NCBI RefSeq assembly: GCF_019455445.1
Contig: NZ_JAHWUS010000001.1
Span: forward strand, 558,001-622,000
DNA: 64,000 nt
Origin: Pseudaquidulcibacter saccharophilus
GTDB taxonomy: Bacteria > Pseudomonadota > Alphaproteobacteria > Caulobacterales > Aquidulcibacteraceae
Direction: 5' to 3'
Under the pieces are notes generated by a model that saw only the letters and a program-made list of their open reading frames with translations, did no database searches and was not told the origin of the DNA. Positions 1 to 8,459 of this stretch are shown in pieces (positions within the stretch are counted from its first letter, which is position 1; every line of letters starts with the position of its first letter). Made by a program: the position numbers and the translations under genes.

Positions 1-238
1 CCGTTCGTTGTTTTACGATTTGTGACAATTCCTGAAGGTTATCTAATGCCTCAAGCCGTAATTCTTCAAGAACACCGGCGCCAAGTGCCGACACCAATGA
101 ATTATCTGCCGAATTAATCACGCACATTATAACTAATGCTGAACCATTGCGCATTGCCCGTTCTGCCCCAAAGAGAACAGCGGTTCGGCATTCATGCGAA
201 CCATCGGCAATACACAGAATTTTTCTTTGTTCACCCAT
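1..238 (-). CDS. universal stress protein family, 3' part missing
   Basis: The ATG at 238 opens a frame that runs off the left edge of the window, so only the first 79 residues are visible. They begin MGEQRKILCIADGSHECRTA and continue through an alpha helix and a second strand (ALVIMCVI), the beta-alpha-beta start of the UspA Rossmann-like fold. The nucleotide-binding G-2X-G-9X-G signature would lie in the missing C-terminal part, so ATP binding cannot be judged. The DUF2333 gene ends 14 bp upstream on the same strand, so the two may be cotranscribed. The family call is by pattern only. Confidence 0.65.
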   Translation of the reverse strand, partial: MGEQRKILCIADGSHECRTAVLFGAERAMRNGSALVIMCVINSADNSLVSALGAGVLEELRLEALDNLQELSQIVKQRT

Positions 239-252
239 TTTTCACCTGTTTA

Positions 253-1302
253 TTAATTTTGCAAAACAGCGGTGATTTCGCGCAATTTTGCCCGCGCCCG
301 AAGGATATAAAACCCTTCCATTGCAAGGTGGTTTGGTATCAATAGTGCATCAGGTGCAGCGTTTTGCACGATTGGCGGACGCATTTGTGCCGCCATCGCA
401 AGCTCGGTAAGCATTTCTGAATATAATTTATCAACGCCGCGTTGTTGCAGAACGCTGCCATAATCTTCACGTAGGGCGCGTAATACAATGAAATAACCAT
501 ATGCCTCACCTTTGGCATAATAGAATAATTTATCGGCGCGGCGATCGATGAAAACCTTTCTGCCATCGTCCATTTGTTTATCAAGGGAATCAGAAACCCC
601 GCCTAAATCAAGCGCGATATGGTCAAGCACGCCTTGAAGGTTATCGGCGCGAACTTCAAAAACTGCCTGCCCTGATGCAAGGCGGTTATTGTACCTTATC
701 AATGCTTCACGTGCTTTGCGATACTCATGGTCGGCAGATGAAGTTGGTAGAGGGTCAAGAATCCAAGTTTCAGGAGAGCGCGATAAACCTTGACGTGCCG
801 CCGCCATATCAACGTCTGCCTGTGAGGTGCCGCGTGTCCGTGCAAGGCGGTTTTCCATTTCATAAACAGTGGTTGAAAGCGCACGAATAAGACCAGATTG
901 GAAATTCACCATATTGCCACCAAAACGCAGCATCGCCGCAGGTTCAAAAGGTTGAACATTTGGGGCCCATTTGGTTTTGTTAACTTCGCGGTCAATTAGC
1001 CCTGCAATAACCTCAACCGTGGTTGATTTGCCATTTGATGGTGCAGGAACCTTGTAATTTAATTGGTCATTAATGCGATGTGTAAATACCGCACCAAGGA
1101 AATAATATGCCGGAATGATGCCAAGCACCAAGACAAGAACCAAAATAGTTTTCCAAGATTTCTTTTTCTTTTTAGGTTCGGCATCGGGTGCTAATTGCGC
1201 GGGCGGAACATCCGAACCAGAAAAAGGGTCGGTTTTTGGTTTAGCTGTAAATAAACCGCGAACTTTGGCACCCAAAAGGCGCATACTTTGACCAATATCC
1301 AT
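253..1302 (-). CDS. DUF2333 family inner-membrane protein
   Basis: A 349-residue protein with a cytoplasmic N-terminus of about 50 residues ending in a lysine run (44-48), one membrane segment at about 52-72, and a soluble, mostly helical periplasmic domain to the C-terminus. Phrases such as FGGNMVNFQ, ALIRYNNRLASGQAVF and DNLQGVLDHIALDLG match what I know of the DUF2333 family, which is common in alphaproteobacteria and has no assigned function. The start ATG follows a GGGG stretch about 5 nt upstream. The partial stress-protein gene lies downstream on the same strand. Confidence 0.8.
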   Translation of the reverse strand: MDIGQSMRLLGAKVRGLFTAKPKTDPFSGSDVPPAQLAPDAEPKKKKKSWKTILVLVLVLGIIPAYYFLGAVFTHRINDQLNYKVPAPSNGKSTTVEVIAGLIDREVNKTKWAPNVQPFEPAAMLRFGGNMVNFQSGLIRALSTTVYEMENRLARTRGTSQADVDMAAARQGLSRSPETWILDPLPTSSADHEYRKAREALIRYNNRLASGQAVFEVRADNLQGVLDHIALDLGGVSDSLDKQMDDGRKVFIDRRADKLFYYAKGEAYGYFIVLRALREDYGSVLQQRGVDKLYSEMLTELAMAAQMRPPIVQNAAPDALLIPNHLAMEGFYILRARAKLREITAVLQN

Positions 1303-1449
1303 AAAAACCCCATATTTACCGAATTGCCCATAATGGGTAATTATTTCGGTGAAATTACACTGTATATTTCTTTGATTATAGTTTTACATTTTTTTTGAAT
1401 TGCGACAAGCTGTATTTGTCTTTTCAAATCTTTATTTAGGTTTCTTAAA

Positions 1450-1866
1450 ATGCAAATTATTATACCTGCCATTGTATTGGGTTTTTGGACGTTTTGCGTG
1501 CTTTTAATGATACCAATAACAAGATTTTGGGCGGTGGGGCATAAAAGCGCAACTGCCAAAGACTTCAAATTGGGTGAAACAGATAGACTGCCTGATTATG
1601 TGAAGTTGCCCAATCGCAATTATATGAATTTAACCGAGCTTCCGACGTTATTTTATTTCATAACAATTGTTATCCAGATGACTGGTGTCACAAACAATTT
1701 ATTAGTTGGTTTGGCATGGGTTTATGTTGGAATGCGTATTGTGCATTCCATTGTGCATATATTTTTCAATCACGTTATTTTGCGGTTTCTTGTTTTCGCA
1801 ATTGGGAATGTTGTCTTGCTCGCAATTTGGGGAATTGCCGCAATAAAGATTTTATTCCACGCCTGA
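1450..1866 (+). CDS. MAPEG family membrane protein
   Basis: A 138-residue protein with about four hydrophobic helices. It carries features of the MAPEG superfamily (membrane-associated proteins in eicosanoid and glutathione metabolism): the polar stretch NRNYMNLTELPTLFYF followed by the RIVHSIVHIFFNHVILRF helix, which matches the family's N-x-x-E-x-P / R-x-x-H-x-x-x-H pattern. Bacterial members are usually uncharacterised and may have glutathione-dependent transferase or peroxidase activity. Its 3' end overlaps the convergent hisN-type gene by 15 bp. Substrate unknown. Confidence 0.82.
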   Translation: MQIIIPAIVLGFWTFCVLLMIPITRFWAVGHKSATAKDFKLGETDRLPDYVKLPNRNYMNLTELPTLFYFITIVIQMTGVTNNLLVGLAWVYVGMRIVHSIVHIFFNHVILRFLVFAIGNVVLLAIWGIAAIKILFHA

Positions 1867-2637
1867 TAGGATTGCCACGGCTTCATCAAGTATAGTTTTG
1901 TTTGCCGCCGCAATAACCCGACCGCCACTTATGTTACGATTGCCCTTCCAATCGGTAAAGTGACCACCGGCGCATTCAATGATTGGCACAATTGCGGCAA
2001 TATCAAATAATTTCAAACCGTTTTCAACCACAAGCCCAATATTACCCTGGGCCAATAAACCATATGCAGTGCAATCAAGACCGTAGCGGGTGATTGGTGC
2101 GCGGGCACGTAATTTACCAAATGCGTCTACCTCATCGCCTGTAAATAAAAACGGGTCAGTGGTTGCAAGCACACAAGTATCAAGTGTTACGCTCGGCTCA
2201 GTTTTGATAATTTTGCTTTTTGATTTTTGTTGCCATTTTGCTTTGCCGCCATCGCTTACAAACCTTTCACCAGTAAAGGGTTGGGCGATAATGCCAATTT
2301 TAGGCTCACCATTAAAATATGCACCAATTAACACGCCCCAAGTTGAGGTGCCGGCAACAAATGCGCGCGTGCCATCAATTGGGTCAAGAATCCATTGCCA
2401 GCCTGATGTGCCTTCTTTTTCGCCAAATTCTTCGCCAAAAATTGCATCATTTGGGCGGTATTTTTCAATCATTTCACGCATGATGGTTTCAGCGGCTTTA
2501 TCAGCAAGTGTGACTGGATCATAACCACTTGTAGCCTTGTTATCGACACTTAATCTTGTGCGAAAATAAGGTAGGATTGCAGCACTAGCAGAGTCTGCAA
2601 GTTTGTGGGCAAAAGCAATTATTGTATCATTCGTCAT
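1852..2637 (-). CDS. hisN: histidinol-phosphatase, inositol monophosphatase family
   Basis: A 261-residue Mg-dependent phosphatase of the FIG superfamily. The metal site is visible: GEEFGEKEG near 68-76, WILDPIDGT near 82-90, and the late motif KLFDIAAIVPIIECAGG that supplies the third aspartate. The DPIDGTRAFVAG variant is typical of alphaproteobacterial HisN (histidinol-phosphate to histidinol) rather than SuhB. Activity on other sugar phosphates cannot be excluded. I place the start at ATG 2637, which overlaps the end of the upstream RmlD-like gene by 11 bp and implies translational coupling. An upstream in-frame start adds only nine unlikely residues. No other his genes are in the window. 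Confidence 0.83.
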   Translation of the reverse strand: MTNDTIIAFAHKLADSASAAILPYFRTRLSVDNKATSGYDPVTLADKAAETIMREMIEKYRPNDAIFGEEFGEKEGTSGWQWILDPIDGTRAFVAGTSTWGVLIGAYFNGEPKIGIIAQPFTGERFVSDGGKAKWQQKSKSKIIKTEPSVTLDTCVLATTDPFLFTGDEVDAFGKLRARAPITRYGLDCTAYGLLAQGNIGLVVENGLKLFDIAAIVPIIECAGGHFTDWKGNRNISGGRVIAAANKTILDEAVAILSGVE

Positions 2638-3538
2638 TGTTATTATTTTCCAAAACTGTCCCAAAACTTTCGTTTAGGATATCCCTAAGTGCATTTCGCC
2701 AATCATCCAATTCAACACCATGTGAGAATAGCAATTTATCACAATTCAATGCGGCATTCTGAGTTATTATATTATTTGCATCGGATTCGTAATTCTGATT
2801 CCTGATTTCATCGCTGTGTTTTTGCGAAATTTCCTGACAATATGCTAAAATGTAACGCGCGAAGCGCAATTGTGAAGCAGTTCCCGAATTAGCAATATGA
2901 AAAGTCCCCCGCAAGTCACGATTGTCTTTCATACTATGCAAATTTGCAGCAACTTCAAATATGCCTTCAGCAAGGGAATGTACCGATGTCGGTGAGCCCA
3001 TGCGCTTTCTAGCAACATAGGTCAGATCATTTTCCAATTCGGCAATCTTTACCATTTTTGTAAAGAAACTTTTTGAATCGGGGCCATATAGCCATGAAGT
3101 TCGCAAAATAACATGGTTTGGATTGAATTGCGCAATTGCATCCTCTGCCATAATGCCAATTCGTCCTATTTCACGTTCTGCTGAAGGTGCAGTGCTTTCT
3201 AGGTATCCATCTTCTGATTTGCCATCAAATACTTGATGGCCAGAAAGGTGAATGATTGGAATATTGGATGCCGCACTGGCCTTTGCCATATTTTGCACAA
3301 GGTCAATTAGTTCCAGCCTGTCACTACTAGTGATATTTTCGCTATAAAAATCAGGGTGTGAAATACCAATAAGGTTTATAAATAAATCAGCGTTGGTATT
3401 ATTTATTTGGTCTTGCAAATCGGCAACGGAAAAGTCGCTATCTTCATGGGTTGATATAATTTCCGCGCCAAAAACCGAAGCCCTTTTTAAAAGGGACTCC
3501 GCTAACTGACCGGTATTACCAGCCACCAAAAAGCGCAT
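2627..3538 (-). CDS. RmlD-like NAD(P)-binding protein lacking the catalytic Tyr/Lys
   Basis: A 303-residue extended-SDR protein of the dTDP-4-dehydrorhamnose reductase (RmlD) group. The N-terminal dinucleotide loop GNTGQLA (7-13) and the C-terminal RTSWLYGP and RMGSPTSV segments match RmlD. At the catalytic positions, however, the Thr of the STDYVF motif is Gly (SGHQVF, 99-104), and the Tyr and Lys of YxxxK are replaced by Ile124 and Gly128 (IGRIG). The usual reductase chemistry therefore looks lost, and a binding or regulatory role, as in MAT2B-type relatives, is possible. No other rml or polysaccharide genes flank it. It is coupled to the hisN-type gene and sits downstream of atpC. Confidence 0.7.
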   Translation of the reverse strand: MRFLVAGNTGQLAESLLKRASVFGAEIISTHEDSDFSVADLQDQINNTNADLFINLIGISHPDFYSENITSSDRLELIDLVQNMAKASAASNIPIIHLSGHQVFDGKSEDGYLESTAPSAEREIGRIGIMAEDAIAQFNPNHVILRTSWLYGPDSKSFFTKMVKIAELENDLTYVARKRMGSPTSVHSLAEGIFEVAANLHSMKDNRDLRGTFHIANSGTASQLRFARYILAYCQEISQKHSDEIRNQNYESDANNIITQNAALNCDKLLFSHGVELDDWRNALRDILNESFGTVLENNNNDE

Positions 3539-3580
3539 TATTTTTCACCACTTAAATTCCCAATATGGGAGAGTAAGATA

Positions 3581-3988
3581 TTAGGCGTTTGCAAGAATGG
3601 TTTCAAGACGCTCTAATTTTTCAGAGGTTGAAGCTTTATCTGCATCAGTTTTTGCATCGCGCAAATCTTCTTGTGCATTTTTAATTTCAGCTGCAACAGC
3701 GTCTTTATCAATTGATTTTAAATCAACTGCATCTTCGGCAAGGATAGTAACGCCATCTGGGGTTACATCGGCAATGCCACCACCAATATACATTTTTGAT
3801 TCTGTGTTGCCTTCAAAAATTTTAATGATGCCTTTTTTAATCACGCTCATGGTTGCGGCATGCAATTTCAATGCGCCGAATTCACCGCTTTCCGCAGGAA
3901 CAACAACCTGATCAACATCGCCTGAAAACAACTCACGCTCAGGAGAGACGAGAGAGAAGTGCATTTTATCGGTATCTACATTTGCCAT
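3581..3988 (-). CDS. atpC: F1Fo ATP synthase epsilon subunit
   Basis: A 135-residue protein with the epsilon beta-sandwich (FSLVSPERELFSG, QVVVPAESGEFGAL, YIGGGIADVTPDGVTILAEDA) followed by the two-helix C-terminal domain (about 92-135). It forms part of the central stalk, couples rotation and can inhibit ATP hydrolysis. The start is ATG 3988, preceded by AGGA at good spacing. An in-frame TTG at 4012 lies upstream of that ribosome site and is unlikely. The other F1 genes (atpHAGD), which normally lie directly upstream, are absent here: upstream lies a DUF4340 gene. Confidence 0.93.
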   Translation of the reverse strand: MANVDTDKMHFSLVSPERELFSGDVDQVVVPAESGEFGALKLHAATMSVIKKGIIKIFEGNTESKMYIGGGIADVTPDGVTILAEDAVDLKSIDKDAVAAEIKNAQEDLRDAKTDADKASTSEKLERLETILANA

Positions 3989-4081
3989 ATCAATATTTTC
4001 CTGTCGCCCCAATAAACAATAATTTTTTTGAGTTCAAGACCTTTTGCAACTAATAAGCACAAAAACAATAGTATATTAGTA

Positions 4082-5050
4082 TTATTTCACCACAAAATCA
4101 TCAGCAATTGATTTATCAATTTCAAAAGCCCATCCATCGGCATTTTTATTGATTTCATTTGCAAATTCGCTATTCGAAAGTGCTTTTATTTTAACCCAAT
4201 AAAGGTGGTATTGTTCAATAAGCCTGATTTCAATTTTTTCACCATTCTTAAGCGTGACAATTTCACTGGCTTTTGGCGGTGAAGAAATCCTTGTGGCTGG
4301 CGCAACGTCTTTGAATTTGATTTTGCTAATTAATATTGCCGCGCGTGTGATATTGATTCCCGACTTTTCACTGGTTCTTTCATTAGCTTTAAAGTCACCC
4401 GTTGCATTGCGGATTATATCGAACTTATGCCCCATGGGTGTGGTTAATGAGGTTGCAACAATGTTTTCCGGTGAAACATTTAAAAAATCCAACTCAAGCC
4501 ACTGTGAAATATCAGTCATATCAATTGAAATCGGTGACGCATTATAAACCTGATTTTCGCCCAGCACGCGGACATATGCGGCATCACCAACTTGACCAAT
4601 ATGGCTTCCGGCAATTAGCTGGTCTTGGGCATCAAAAAATTCAACAATATTTCCCCGGCCGAATTCAACGGGTTCTCCGACCTGAAGTGAATCAAATTTT
4701 GCGGGGTCAGAAGTCACCAAATCACCTTGTCGCAAATTTAACATCGCGTTGGTGAAGCTCTCTAAATAAGACTTTGAAACTTTGAAGCCTGACCGTTCCG
4801 GCATAATCCATTCATTACCTTGACGTATAAGCTGTATCGCACCTTTTGTGTGTGTTATCTTTATTCTGCGGACATCGCCTAATTGGTTTTCTAATTGTGG
4901 AAAAACCTTGATGGTTAGTGGTTTTTCACCATAAACCGTTTCGACGCTTTTGCGATTATGGTAAACATAAAAGACAATTGACGCAATTAATAAAGCGCCA
5001 ATAAAAATCTTTAAATAATTAAGGAAAACATCAGTTTTTTTATTTGTCAT
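4082..5050 (-). CDS. DUF4340 domain membrane-anchored protein
   Basis: A 322-residue protein with a signal-anchor helix at about 10-30 and a long extracytoplasmic region rich in beta strands. The pattern IKITHTKGAIQLIRQGNEWIM, then SKSYLESFTNAMLNLRQGDLV, then a repeat of the same module, fits the DUF4340 family. Elsewhere that family usually sits in an operon with GldG-type ABC transporter components. No such partners are visible here, so the gene is an orphan of that arrangement. It is divergent from dapE, with an 81-bp shared upstream region. Confidence 0.75.
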   Translation of the reverse strand: MTNKKTDVFLNYLKIFIGALLIASIVFYVYHNRKSVETVYGEKPLTIKVFPQLENQLGDVRRIKITHTKGAIQLIRQGNEWIMPERSGFKVSKSYLESFTNAMLNLRQGDLVTSDPAKFDSLQVGEPVEFGRGNIVEFFDAQDQLIAGSHIGQVGDAAYVRVLGENQVYNASPISIDMTDISQWLELDFLNVSPENIVATSLTTPMGHKFDIIRNATGDFKANERTSEKSGINITRAAILISKIKFKDVAPATRISSPPKASEIVTLKNGEKIEIRLIEQYHLYWVKIKALSNSEFANEINKNADGWAFEIDKSIADDFVVK

Positions 5051-5131
5051 GGTTTTTTTGTTATACTCATAGTTTTAATCTATGCAATTTCATTATATAG
5101 CGGGCAGATTATAACAAAAGAATTAGACTTA

Positions 5132-6289
5132 ATGACAATGGCACCAAATAATATCGACCCCGTTAATTTCACAATTGATTTAATCAACTGCCCATCGGTA
5201 ACACCAATCGAAGGCGGCGCACTTAATCTTTTAGAAGACGTTTTAAAGGATTTGGGTTTCAAAACCAAACGCTATGTTTTTGAAGATGTCGATAATCTTT
5301 ATGCCCGCCTTGGTGATGCTTCACCAAATTTATGCTTTGCGGGGCATACCGATGTTGTGCCGACTGGTGATTTGAATAAATGGAATAATCCGCCTTTTGA
5401 AGCCAAAATAATTGATGGTGATTTATTTGGTCGCGGTGCGTGCGATATGAAAAGCGCAATTGCGGCATGGGTTGCGGCGGTTCAAAAATATTTAACAGAA
5501 ATTGGCGCGCCCAAAGGCTCTATTTCTCTGCTAATAACTGGTGATGAAGAAGGGGCGGCAATTAATGGCACGCGCAAACTATTGCCGGCAATTGCCCAAG
5601 ACGGTGAAAAAATAGATCATTGCATAGTTGGTGAGCCAACCTGCCCAGAGGTGTTGGGCGATATGATTAAAAATGGTCGCCGTGGGTCAATTAATTGCAC
5701 CATTAATTCGCATGGCGTTCAAGGGCACGTTGCCTATCCAACACTGGCCAAAAACCCAATCCCGCCATTGGTTGAGGTTTTGCATCTTCTGCAAAGCAAT
5801 AAATTAGACGATGGCGCAGAGGGTTTTCAACCTAGCAATCTTGAAATTGTAACGATTGATGTTGGCAATCCGGCAAGCAACGTTATCCCAGAGAATGCCA
5901 CTGCGCGGTTTAATATTCGCTTTAACACTAATCATAGTGGCAATTCATTAAAACAATGGATTGAAAAGTCTTGTGACGATGTAAATGCCCGTATGAGTGC
6001 GGAATTAAAACCCGATATTGCCATTTCTGGTGAGCCATTTTTTACCAAGCCATGCCATTTTACCGATATAATTCAGGATGCCGCAAAGGAAATTACCGGA
6101 TTAACCCCAGAATTATCGACCACTGGCGGCACATCTGATGCCCGCTTTATCAAGGATTATTGCCCAGTTGTTGAATTTGGTATTGTTGGTAAAACCTTGC
6201 ATAAAATAAACGAAAATGTTGCGACCAAAGATATTTATGCTTTGCGCGATATTTATTATAAAATAATCGAAAAATATTTTAACTTATAA
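5132..6289 (+). CDS. dapE: succinyl-diaminopimelate desuccinylase
   Basis: A 385-residue M20 metallopeptidase-family enzyme that hydrolyses N-succinyl-LL-diaminopimelate in lysine and meso-DAP synthesis. Visible zinc-site motifs are GHTDVVPTGD (His near 70), GRGACDMKSA (bridging Asp), TGDEEGAA (catalytic Glu pair) and the C-terminal TTGGTSDARFI and EFGIVGKTLHKINE stretches. Length matches the family. The next pathway enzyme, dapB, starts 11 bp after the stop, so the two form an operon. Confidence 0.95.
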   Translation: MTMAPNNIDPVNFTIDLINCPSVTPIEGGALNLLEDVLKDLGFKTKRYVFEDVDNLYARLGDASPNLCFAGHTDVVPTGDLNKWNNPPFEAKIIDGDLFGRGACDMKSAIAAWVAAVQKYLTEIGAPKGSISLLITGDEEGAAINGTRKLLPAIAQDGEKIDHCIVGEPTCPEVLGDMIKNGRRGSINCTINSHGVQGHVAYPTLAKNPIPPLVEVLHLLQSNKLDDGAEGFQPSNLEIVTIDVGNPASNVIPENATARFNIRFNTNHSGNSLKQWIEKSCDDVNARMSAELKPDIAISGEPFFTKPCHFTDIIQDAAKEITGLTPELSTTGGTSDARFIKDYCPVVEFGIVGKTLHKINENVATKDIYALRDIYYKIIEKYFNL

Positions 6290-6300
6290 TGGAGGTCACA

Positions 6301-7107
6301 ATGCCAAAACCAATCGCAATCGCCGGGATTATGGGTGCAATGGGGCGCAATCTTGCTGCAATGGCTGCGGCGGATGGTCGTTTTATGTTGGTTGGCGGGA
6401 CCGAGGCCCCGAATAGTGCCGCATTAAACAAGCACATTTCAGATGCTCTAAACCTCTTGAATGTAAGTGGTGAAATCTCTTCGGACATTACTGTTGCCGC
6501 AAAAAATGCAAAAGTCTTTATTGATTTTACGCGTCCCGCTGCGACCCTTGCCACTTTGGAGGCATTAAAAGCCACAGAATGTAAGGCCGTTGTTATCGGC
6601 ACAACGGGTTTCAGCGAAGAAGAAAACAAAAAAATCAAAGCCTATGCCAAACATTTTGCCATTGTGAAAACAGGAAATTTTTCGCTGGGCGTAAATTTAC
6701 TATCTGGCTTTGTTAAAAAAGCGGCGGCAGTTCTTGGTGAAGATTGGGACATTGAAATTATTGAGGCGCACCACCGCCGCAAGGTTGATGCACCGTCAGG
6801 CACAGCGATTCTTTTAGGTGAATCTGCGGCAGAGGGGCGTGGCAAACCATTATCAGAAATTCGCACCCCTGCCCGTGAAGGCATAACAGGCGCACGCGTT
6901 AAAGGCTCGATTGGATTTTCGGCAATTCGCGGTGGTGGCATTGTTGGCGAACACGATGTTCGGTTTGAATCAGAAACTGAAAGCCTGGTTTTATCGCACA
7001 AGGCATGGGACAGAAGCACTTTTGCAAAAGGTGCGCTAGAAGCCGCACTTTGGGTCGTCGATAAACCGCATGGATTATACGACATGCACGATGTGCTTGG
7101 ATTATAG
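6301..7107 (+). CDS. dapB: 4-hydroxy-tetrahydrodipicolinate reductase
   Basis: A 268-residue NAD(P)H-dependent enzyme of the DAP/lysine pathway. N-terminal Rossmann loop GIMGAMGRN, the VIGTTGFSEE and NFSLGVNLL segments, and the catalytic substrate loop EIIEAHHRRKVDAPSGTA are all present. I choose ATG 6301 because a strong GGAGG (6291-6295) lies six bases upstream. An in-frame ATG at 6289 overlaps the dapE stop and would place the ribosome site inside the gene. A terminator hairpin follows at 7146. Confidence 0.95.
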   Translation: MPKPIAIAGIMGAMGRNLAAMAAADGRFMLVGGTEAPNSAALNKHISDALNLLNVSGEISSDITVAAKNAKVFIDFTRPAATLATLEALKATECKAVVIGTTGFSEEENKKIKAYAKHFAIVKTGNFSLGVNLLSGFVKKAAAVLGEDWDIEIIEAHHRRKVDAPSGTAILLGESAAEGRGKPLSEIRTPAREGITGARVKGSIGFSAIRGGGIVGEHDVRFESETESLVLSHKAWDRSTFAKGALEAALWVVDKPHGLYDMHDVLGL

Positions 7108-7145
7108 TATTCGCCGCACAAGTTTTTGTGCCTTTGCTTAAATTT

Positions 7146-7182
7146 AACGGCTTTTGCATGAAGTGTGCAGAAGCCGTTGTTT
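7146..7182 (+). terminator. dapEB terminator candidate
   Basis: Eight-base arms AACGGCTT (7146-7153) and AAGCCGTT (7171-7178) enclose an inner TGCA/TGCA pairing, followed by GTTTAAT. It lies between dapB and rpoH. The U-tract is weak. Confidence 0.6.
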
Positions 7183-7287
7183 AATCGCCCACTGCACAAA
7201 CATAATCATATCTTTATTTTTACCCCTTTTTTTTGCCTCATTTAATTCCTAAGTTGAATACTCATGAATTAAAGTTGCGGGAATAAA

Positions 7288-8187
7288 ATGGCTAATAATA
7301 CAACCTCTTTGACTCTTACCTTAGGTCCTGAACAGGGTTTGCAGCGTTATTTATCTGAAATCCGCAAGTTTCCAATGCTTGCCAAGGATGAGGAATACAT
7401 GCTTGCAAGACGTTGGCGTGAACACGAAGATCCACAAGCTGCGGAACGCCTTGTGACATCGCATTTGCGTTTGGTGGCCAAAATGGCGATGGGTTATCGT
7501 GGTTATGGTTTACCAATGGCAGAGGTTATTTCCGAAGGTAATATCGGCCTTATGCAAGCGGTCAAGAAGTTTGACCCCGAAAAAGGTTTCCGCCTTGCAA
7601 CCTATGCAATGTGGTGGATTCGCGCCTCTATTCAGGAATATGTATTGCGTACTTGGTCCCTTGTAAAAATGGGTACAACCGCCGCACAGAAAAAGCTGTT
7701 CTTTAATCTACGCCGTTTAAAAAATAAAATGCAGGCGGTTGAAGACGGTGATCTTCGTCCAGAACAACTTGAAGATATTTCAACTAAATTAGGCGTTTCT
7801 GAAGAAGAAGTTGTGAATATGAACCGCCGTATGTCTGGCCCAGATGCATCTTTGAACGTGCAAATTGGTGGCGAAGAGGGTGGCGCAGAATGGCAAGATT
7901 GGTTGGCATCAGATGAAGATTCACAAGAAACCGTCTTGGCACGCAATGAAGAATATGACGCACGCATGGAGCTTTTGACCACTGCAATGGCAAAACTTAA
8001 TGAGCGTGAACAGAAAATTATTCGTGAACGCCGCCTAAAAGATAATCCAACAACTTTGGAAGATTTGGCCGAAGAGTTTCAGGTTTCACGTGAACGCATT
8101 CGCCAAATTGAGGTTCGCGCATTTGAAAAGCTACAAGATGCAATGCGCGAAATGGCGGCAGAGCGCGGATTAATAGAAACCGCATAA
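7288..8187 (+). CDS. rpoH: RNA polymerase heat-shock sigma factor RpoH (sigma-32)
   Basis: A 299-residue group 3-like sigma-70 family member. Region 2 is intact (LVTSHLRLVAKMA, EGNIGLMQAVKKFDPEKGFR, YAMWWIRASIQEYVLR), followed by the RpoH box QKKLFFNLRRLK (about 133-144) that marks sigma-32. Region 4 ends with the helix-turn-helix TLEDLAEEFQVSRERIRQIE. It directs transcription of chaperone and protease genes on heat or envelope stress. The gene has its own upstream region after the dapB terminator. The last 44 bp are tandemly repeated downstream (see the repeat entry). Confidence 0.96.
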   Translation: MANNTTSLTLTLGPEQGLQRYLSEIRKFPMLAKDEEYMLARRWREHEDPQAAERLVTSHLRLVAKMAMGYRGYGLPMAEVISEGNIGLMQAVKKFDPEKGFRLATYAMWWIRASIQEYVLRTWSLVKMGTTAAQKKLFFNLRRLKNKMQAVEDGDLRPEQLEDISTKLGVSEEEVVNMNRRMSGPDASLNVQIGGEEGGAEWQDWLASDEDSQETVLARNEEYDARMELLTTAMAKLNEREQKIIRERRLKDNPTTLEDLAEEFQVSRERIRQIEVRAFEKLQDAMREMAAERGLIETA

Positions 8188-8405
8188 CTCGCGCATTTAT
8201 TTTATTTGCTCTTCGGTTTACGGAAAAGTCTGCAACTTTTCCTACCTCATCGTGCGCGAAATGGCGGCAGAGCGCGGATTAATAGAGACCGCATAATTCG
8301 CGCATTTATTTTATTTGCTCTTCGGTTTACGGAAAAGTCTGCAACTTTTCCTACCTCATCGTGCGCGAAATGGCGGCAGAACGCGGGCTGATAGAGACGG
8401 CTTAA
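8144..8405 (+). repeat. 109-bp tandem repeat containing the rpoH 3' end
   Basis: Copy 1 (8144-8252) holds the last 44 bp of rpoH plus 65 bp of spacer. Copy 2 (8253-8361) differs from it at only two bases. A third, partial copy (8362-8405) contains only the 44-bp coding tail and stops at its TAA. Copy 3 differs from copy 2 at six positions, all synonymous when read in the rpoH frame, and still encodes RGLIETA-stop. Each full unit contains a hairpin (arms GGAAAAGT and ACTTTTCC, 8222-8242 and 8331-8351). An 11-bp stretch of spacer copy 2 (8297-8307) is identical to rpoH coding bases 8114-8124. Confidence 0.95.
8206..8227 (+). repeat. 22-bp dispersed element, copies 1 and 2
   Basis: The 22 bases at 8206-8227 recur exactly at 8315-8336 (as part of the tandem unit) and, reverse-complemented, at 19207-19228. 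The core is CTCTTCGGTTTACGG. No function is assigned. Confidence 0.85.
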
Positions 8406-8459
8406 TCAAAACCATTAAGCCCTCTTATCAAAACCAATAAAATCCTCTATTTAAGCCAG

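Noticed and set aside
8206-8391. 61-residue open frame across the rpoH repeat
   Set aside because: It runs through spacer and out-of-frame copies of the rpoH tail, has no ribosome site and arises from the duplication.
8362-8405. Third rpoH tail as a translated mini-gene (GTG-RE-MAAERGLIETA)
   Set aside because: A 14-codon frame with GTG start exists but no ribosome site is visible. Better explained as a recombination remnant.
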